A DNA stretch of 64,000 bases from Sweltsa coloradensis. Lineage: Eukaryota > Arthropoda > Insecta > Plecoptera > Chloroperlidae. The notes below the pieces were generated by a model. It worked only from the letters and a program-made list of their open reading frames with translations, was not told the origin of the DNA and made no database searches. Shown here piece by piece: positions 59,401-64,000 of the stretch. The position numbers and the translations under genes were made by a program. The DNA is taken from assembly GCA_024449915.1 (NCBI GenBank), contig JAMZAV010006683.1, forward strand, positions 1 through 64,000. Direction: 5' to 3'. Every line of letters begins with the position of its first letter. Position 1 is the first letter of the stretch.

Positions 59401-60136
59401 CGGTCTATGCCTAACTTCTTTTTCTCCACACCCACCTTGTGTGAACACATTGTTTCAGATTCTTTTCCTTTTTTTCTTACATTCACATCTAGGCCTAGCC
59501 ATTTTCCCTCGTTGCTCATTACGAAGCGTTTTGCTCTTATTCCCACTTCTCTTGCTCTGTTCCATTTCTCTTCTATTCCTTCCACCCCATTCATGTCTAT
59601 ATATTCTACTTCAATCCTCTTGCATATTTCTTTTATATCATTATTGACACCTAAGCTTAAACCTCTCCAGGTGCTTAGCCCACACATGCCTATCTTGGCA
59701 TTATAAAACTTTCTCTTCACCAATACAAGTAAGCCTTGTAGATTCCCTAGCATGACTGCCTTTTCCTCTCCAGCCCACTTCTCTCTGTTCCCTGCACATA
59801 TAACCGCCACTTCTATATTTCCATCTGATTTGTACTCTTCTACCTTCTTTTTAAGTTCATTTATCCTGATACCTGGGTAAACCCTAGCCCTGTACTCCAC
59901 TCCAACACAAAAATTATTTGCTGTTGTACCCGACACATCTCCAATTAGTATACCTAATGCTTTTTTGTCCTGGTTGAGCTTTCTTGTATCATAGTTGCAT
60001 ACCACTTCAATGTCTGGTAATGATTCACCCACCTGCTGTTTGTGACATGGTGAATTACTTCTGTCTTGTTTATGTTCTACACCCGACTTGTGCCCAACTT
60101 CAATGTCTTGCATTGCATCTTCTAGGTCTGTTGTTA
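56455..60136 (-). pseudogene. RTE-like LINE, nearly full length, inactivated
   Basis: Minus strand, 5' to 3'. First, an N-terminal region from about 60130 (TTDLEDAMQDIEVGHKSG). Second, an AP-endonuclease-like domain (TINIVSLNGK, GLSETKWKG, VVMGDFNARIG, DYLCIG, DGDHRLVLG). Third, RT (APGVDDISVEMIK, YRGVTLMCQCAKIYEKVI, YGFRSGRST, VFLDLEKAYDRLPR, EGLRQGSVLSPTLF, KYLGS). Fourth, a C-terminal RLRWFGHMKRM-VGRPREKW module ending at about 56534, then an ATT-type tail (56455-56481). Breaks: a deletion plus frameshift in the endonuclease near 59040, a one-base indel in an A run near 58362, and a shortened, shifted segment near 56955. The RT active site reads FADN (57334-57345) instead of FADD. RTE-like is my best clade guess. 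Confidence 0.85.
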
Positions 60137-60137
60137 A

Positions 60138-60148
60138 TAATAATAATA

Positions 60149-60195
<47 letters not shown>
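60138..60195. repeat. (AAT)n microsatellite
   Basis: Tail of the element at 60196-60610 and point of contact with the RTE-like LINE, which apparently inserted beside it. Confidence 0.9.
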
Positions 60196-60198
<3 letters not shown>

Positions 60199-60610
60199 GG
60201 TTTATTGTCATAGTATCTACATTTTGCAAGAGTCATGTACAGATGTACAGACAAAATACAGAAAATACATAGAACAGTAAAACTTATGGTTATAAATTAT
60301 TATTTAAATAGACAAGAAAATGGTCATGAATTACAGTTTCATAATCTTGAGTTTAAACTAAACTAAATTATACTAGGTTATCAACTAAATACTCGTTTAT
60401 GGAATAATATGCTTTTGCGATAAGGAACTTTTTTACAGAGAATTTAAAACGGTCTGACGAGCCTATATTTTTTAGTTTAGTCGGTAGTTTATTAAACAAT
60501 TTTATGTGTGTGTAATCAGAGTTTGTTTGAGTTGAAGATTTTGGAAAATAATTCACATGTATGTTGTTTTTTGAGACGTGTGTCGTGGGTGTGGATATTT
60601 TTATTTTTTG
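60196..60610 (-). pseudogene. 3' end of a CR1/jockey-like LINE
   Basis: The minus strand reads SSTQTNSDYTHIKLFNKLP, then TKLKN, then RFKFSVKKFLIAKAYYSINE. This is the usual C-terminal tail of jockey/CR1-type RT proteins (an N-x-LP-x-x-LK box, then F-K-x-x-L-K-x-x-L). It is followed by a short 3'UTR and the (ATT)n tail. The same end lies at 28447-28860, so both are one family, 5'-truncated here. Confidence 0.75.
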
Positions 60611-61009
60611 GAAGTGTGTTATATCACTTATCAGGCAAAGTAGGCCGACCTAAACCGGTCCAGTGTTAACCGGACTAGAGCCTTTGGTAACTGTCGTGTA
60701 TGTTGTCACTAACTCATAACCTCAGCATTTTGTGGTCGAAAAGTATATTATGGCATTGCATCTAAAATAAAAGAGGTAGCCTACATTGGGCAAATTCTGC
60801 GGAGATCAGATCTGAATGAATAGGCCTACCAATTAAAATATTTGGAAAGGATTGGAGATGTGTTCAGGTGGCCAACTCGGGATGATTATGTTATCGTGGG
60901 AGATGATCACATTTTTGTTGGCCCTGTAATAATGACATGATGTAACAAAATATGTGTTGAAACCTTTGCCAGAAGAAATTCAATCAGAATTTCTCAAATA
61001 CAAAATAGT
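60611..61009. other. Spacer, no gene
   Basis: No exon or repeat edge recognised. Confidence 0.4.
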
Positions 61010-62251
61010 GTTTGTGGTTGGGGAAAGGCGAGAGGAGACCAACAGTTACCTTAAAGGATGTAGGTACCGGTAGCTGCTTGAGACGAGGTGCACATATATT
61101 TATTAACAATTAACAATTCACACAAAAATGTTGAACGTTTCGGCCTACGCGGCCTTGGTCACCGACCGTTGAAGAAGAACTAATAACCAAACAAACAAAA
61201 ACTAACATTTAAACATTATTTATTTACAATTATTACAACATTATTACAACAGTAGGTGGCGGTGTGCAGGTGGGATGTCTACCTCAGATTGGGGTTAGGC
61301 TTTTGGCGCGAGCTGGTGATGATTTGGTGCGCCAATTCCCATTGTCTCAGGTGTTCCTCATTGCATGATGGGGACGACTTCACTACCCTTGTGGTGTAAC
61401 AGTTGTCAAAGTCTCTGTTGTGGGTGCCTGCATGTTGGGCCACCGGTTTCAGGTCTAGTTTTTTGACAGTGTCCTGTCTGTGCCCATTCATTCTCGTGCT
61501 CAGAGAGTTAGTGGTGAGGCCTATGTACTCGGCTGGGCATAGCTGGCACTGTAGTTGGTATATCAGGTTGGTAGTGGCACAGCTGTTGTGTTGCCTGATG
61601 GGGTAGGTCTTTCCGGTAGCTCGAGCGGTGAATGTAGTGGTGGAGGGGTGAATGGTGCAAGTTTTGCATCGGGGTCTCATACAGGGGTATGAACCCTGTG
61701 GTTGGGGTGGCTTCTCCATTTTCCTTGCGGGGCTGTGCCTCACAATATAGTCGCTGATGTTGCGAGGACGCCGGAAGTACACGCGAGGTAGGTTTAGAGC
61801 CAAATCATTGGTGAGGGCCGATGATTTCAGGATGTGCGCCCCTCTTTTCATGATCCCGTTAAGTACCTGTAGACCTGGGTGCCACTGTGTGACTAGTGGG
61901 ATGATTTGGTTGCTCGGTGGAGTGCGTGGAACGCTCGGACGGTGGATGCGTTCTAGGACTTTTTCGCGGGGGTACCCCCGAGCCACAAAGGCATTCGCAA
62001 TGCGGTGGCAATACTTCGCCAAGTCCTCTTCATTCGAGCAGATTCGACGTCCTCGAGTGGCCAGTGAGTGAGGTAGGGCTTGTTTGATGTAGTTGGGGTG
62101 GCAGCTGTCGTAATGTAGGTACTGTTGGTTGGCTTAAAGTGGACGCTGGTTTCGAGATGTCCGTCCCGGAGCTGGATGTCGACGTCTAGGAAATTAACGT
62201 AGTGGTCGGAAATTTCCCACGTGAACCGTAGGGAGGTGTGATGCACCCATA
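61010..62251 (-). pseudogene. Penelope-like element, minus copy: RT C-terminal part and GIY-YIG nuclease
   Basis: Read from 62246 down. A first frame has LRFTWEISDHYVNFLDVDIQ and a KPTNSTYITTAATP stretch, typical of the RT-C region of Penelope-like elements (F-x-W/Y-E-I-S, NFLD, KPT). A frameshift near 62065 leads to a 247-codon frame to 61279: AFVARGYPREKV, HILKSSALTNDLALNLPRVY, then a CxxCxxC-type segment (CMRPRCKTC), then the GIY-YIG domain NLIYQLQCQLCPAEYIGLT with RMNGH and a C-terminal E (EEHLRQWE). The 3'UTR continues to 61010. The upstream RT is absent. Such elements insert by a GIY-YIG cut and share an RT ancestor with telomerase. The frameshift and missing RT core make it inactive. 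Confidence 0.9.
61132..61172 (-). ncRNA. Possible decayed hammerhead in the Penelope-like 3'UTR
   Basis: The minus strand has GGTGACCAA, then GGCC-GCGTA-GGCC, then GAAACGTT. This is the hammerhead order (CTGANGA, stem II, GAAA), but the first box is changed at two positions. Hammerhead motifs are known in many Penelope-like elements. The plus copy (about 62953-62980) has lost the stem. Confidence 0.45.
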
Positions 62252-63108
62252 TCTACAGGTACTTAACGGGATCATGAAAAGAGGGGTGCACATCCTGAAA
62301 TCATCGGCCCTCACCAATGATTTGGCTCTAAACCTACCTCGTGTGTACTTCCGGCGTCCTCGCAACATCAGCGACTACATTGTGAGGCACGGCCCCGCAA
62401 GGAAAATGGAGAAGCCACCCCAACCACAGGGTTCACACCCCTGTAAGAGACCCCGTTGCAAAACTTGCACCATTCACCTCTCCACCACTACATTCACCGC
62501 TCGAGCTACCGGAAAGACCTACCCCTTCAGGCAACACAACAGCTGTGTCACTACCAACCTGATATACCAACTACAGTGCCAGCTATGCCCAGCCGAGTAC
62601 ATAGGCCTCACCACTAACTCTCTGAGCACGAGAATGAATGGGCACAGACAGGACACTGTCAAAAAACTAGACCTGAAACCGGTGGCCCAAGCACCCATAA
62701 CAGAGACTTTGACAACTGTTAAACCACAAGGGTAGTGAAGTCGTCCCCATGATTGCAATGAGGAACACCTGAGTCAATGGGAATTGGTGCACCAAATCAT
62801 CACCAGCTCGCCCAAAGCCTAACCTCAATCCGAGGTAGACATCCAACCTGCACACCGACACCTACTCACCCCAACAGCGCCTTGTATTGTAATAATTGTA
62901 AAAAATGTTTAAATGTTAGTTTTTGTTTGTTAGTTTGTTAGTTCTTCTCCAACGGTCGGTGACCAAGGGCGTTCAACGTTCAACATTTTTGTGTGAATTG
63001 TTAATTGTTAATAAATATGTGCACCTCGTCTCAAGCAGCTACCTACATCCTTTCAGTTTAAGGTAACTGTTGGCCTTTCCCCAACCACAACACTAACCTA
63101 GACGATAG
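62252..63108 (+). pseudogene. Penelope-like element, inverted partial plus copy
   Basis: Opposite-strand copy of 61010-61876. The frame 62247-62735 gives QVLNGIMKRGVHILKSSALT through NLIYQLQCQLCPAEYIGLT, RMNGH and LDLKPVAQ, then shifts, losing the HAGTHNRDFDNC segment seen in the minus copy. The 3'UTR continues to a terminus mirrored at 61010 (CTTTCCCCAACCACAA against TTGTGGTTGGGGAAAG). The pair is a head-to-head palindrome with a 375-bp asymmetric centre. Confidence 0.9.
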
Positions 63109-63590
63109 GCTCTATCTAACCATCAAATACAAAATAATGCTTTTAACGTAGGCCAAACAAGAAATGACTTTAAATCTTTATTTTAGGCCTAAGCCTAATC
63201 ATGGTTACCGGTAATTTGCTACAGCAATTGTCAATTGAGCATTACTATTAATTTGTGATACTAATAGTACCATGTTGGTTTCTAATTGCCTGAAACAATT
63301 TCTATTATATTCTGTACTTGAATTAAATTTTGGTTTGTTCTCATTTTGCCAAATTGGAAGAAAAAACAAAGTAAAAGTTGCTTTGAAGAGATTTTCCACA
63401 CAATTAAAAAGGGGTTTCATGTGAATAATCATAGTCATAGGCTATGTAATATTTTTAGTGTTTGAAAGCAGAAAATAAATGTCTAATGTTAAAAGTGAAG
63501 CTAAATGTGCCACAGTTGTTGTAAATTAACATTAATGCTAAAACCTTTATAATTAAATTGTACACAAAACCTGTAAAACATAACAAAAAC
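63109..63590. other. Spacer, no gene
   Basis: No exon or repeat edge recognised. Confidence 0.4.
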
Positions 63591-63863
63591 TAGGGAAACG
63601 CCAAAGTCATTGTTAACCGAGTGAGTGAGCCATGTGATGAGTACCCCGGTAACATTCCCTTTCTTCCCTTTACCTAAGGCCTCCCTAGCCTATCATAGGT
63701 TAGAGTGGCGCATTATGGCCTTACAGTTGACGCGCCCTAATACCAACAAACTTTTAAACCCTATTATTTATACCCATATAATTATCAAACTTAAATGCAA
63801 ATGTTCCCGGGTACTCAACACATGACTCGCTCATCGTCTAACAACGACTTTGGCGTTTCCCTA
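63591..63863. mobile_element. TIR MITE, TAGGGAAACGCCAAAGT ends
   Basis: Left TAGGGAAACGCCAAAGTCAT then TGTTAACCGAGTGAGTGAGCC; the right reads, in reverse, TAGGGAAACGCCAAAGTCGT then TGTTAGACGATGAGCGAGTC. Terminal inverted repeats are about 50 bp. TA lies at both termini, so a TA target (Tc1/mariner-like) is plausible. Copies or ends also occur at 46395-46581 and 8428-8485. No transposase frame. Confidence 0.8.
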
Positions 63864-63936
63864 GTCTAGTTGGCTAAGGCGCCCTTATGGCCGAAATGTG
63901 GGAGACGTGGGTTCAATCCCCTGGTCGGGAAAGATT
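63863..63936 (+). mobile_element. tRNA-like SINE head, cut by window end region
   Basis: Plus strand TAGTTGGCTAAGGCG resembles an A box (TRGYNNARNNGG) and GGTTCAATCCC resembles a B box, about 42 bases apart, as in tRNA genes. The acceptor stem does not close and the anticodon arm is poor, so a SINE head is more likely than a tRNA gene. The following T-rich sequence may be its body. Confidence 0.5.
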
Positions 63937-64000
63937 TTGTAATTTTTTTTGACGATTGTATTTTAAAAATTATTAAACATGTTTTGAAATGCATATAACG

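Noticed and set aside
56563..59706. Several long plus-strand frames (up to 218 codons) across the LINE
   Set aside because: They are antisense shadows of the LINE on the minus strand; low-complexity Ser/Phe/Pro composition.
63863..63936. Functional tRNA gene
   Set aside because: A and B boxes are present but the acceptor and anticodon stems do not close.

Overview
This is eukaryotic (metazoan) genomic DNA: introns with GT-AG borders, a tRNA-like SINE load, non-LTR and Penelope-like retroelements, TIR transposons and many microsatellites. Two conserved animal genes are recognisable. The taxon cannot be fixed from the window; a marine invertebrate is my guess, because of the mix of Penelope-like elements, RTE-like and CR1/jockey-like LINEs, hAT-type MITEs and the very frequent palindrome TAGGCCTA. 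There are no bacterial operons and no CRISPR. I found no complete gene.

Layout. The left half (about 8.2-28.2 kb) carries an ataxin-10-like gene (ATXN10) on the minus strand. Its last coding exon is clear (8222-8410). Four upstream exons are proposed with lower confidence (21.5, 26.7-27.0, 27.3 and 28.0-28.2 kb). The right half carries the start of the 20S proteasome alpha-5 subunit gene (PSMA5) on the plus strand: a possible CpG-rich promoter and untranslated first exon near 45.54-45.75 kb, the ATG exon at 46820-46888 and a second coding exon at 49793-49946. Later PSMA5 exons were not found by eye, so intron 2 probably runs past the end of the window.

Almost everything else is repeat. At 44.6-45.5 and 15.7-16.1 kb lies a short interspersed element whose minus-strand copies carry a minimal type-I hammerhead ribozyme core; one copy is an inverted pair with a target-site duplication. 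At 61.0-63.1 kb a Penelope-like element (RT C-terminal part plus GIY-YIG nuclease) sits as a head-to-head inverted pair. At 56.5-60.1 kb is a nearly full RTE-like LINE, broken by two frameshifts and a deletion and with a mutated RT catalytic box (FADN). CR1/jockey-like RT remnants lie at 0.7, 5.6-6.0, 28.4-30.7, 45.9-46.3 and 60.2-60.6 kb. A related set of TA-flanked repeats beginning TAGGAA occurs at least ten times in three length classes. Large palindromes (0.25-0.7 kb, up to 1.2 kb where two repeat copies abut) are unusually common.

The two host genes have no evident functional link: ATXN10 is a cytoplasmic armadillo-type protein, PSMA5 a core proteasome subunit. The bulk of the window is intron and intergenic sequence built from nested transposons. 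Coordinates of repeat edges were read by eye from shared sequence and may be off by some tens of bases.
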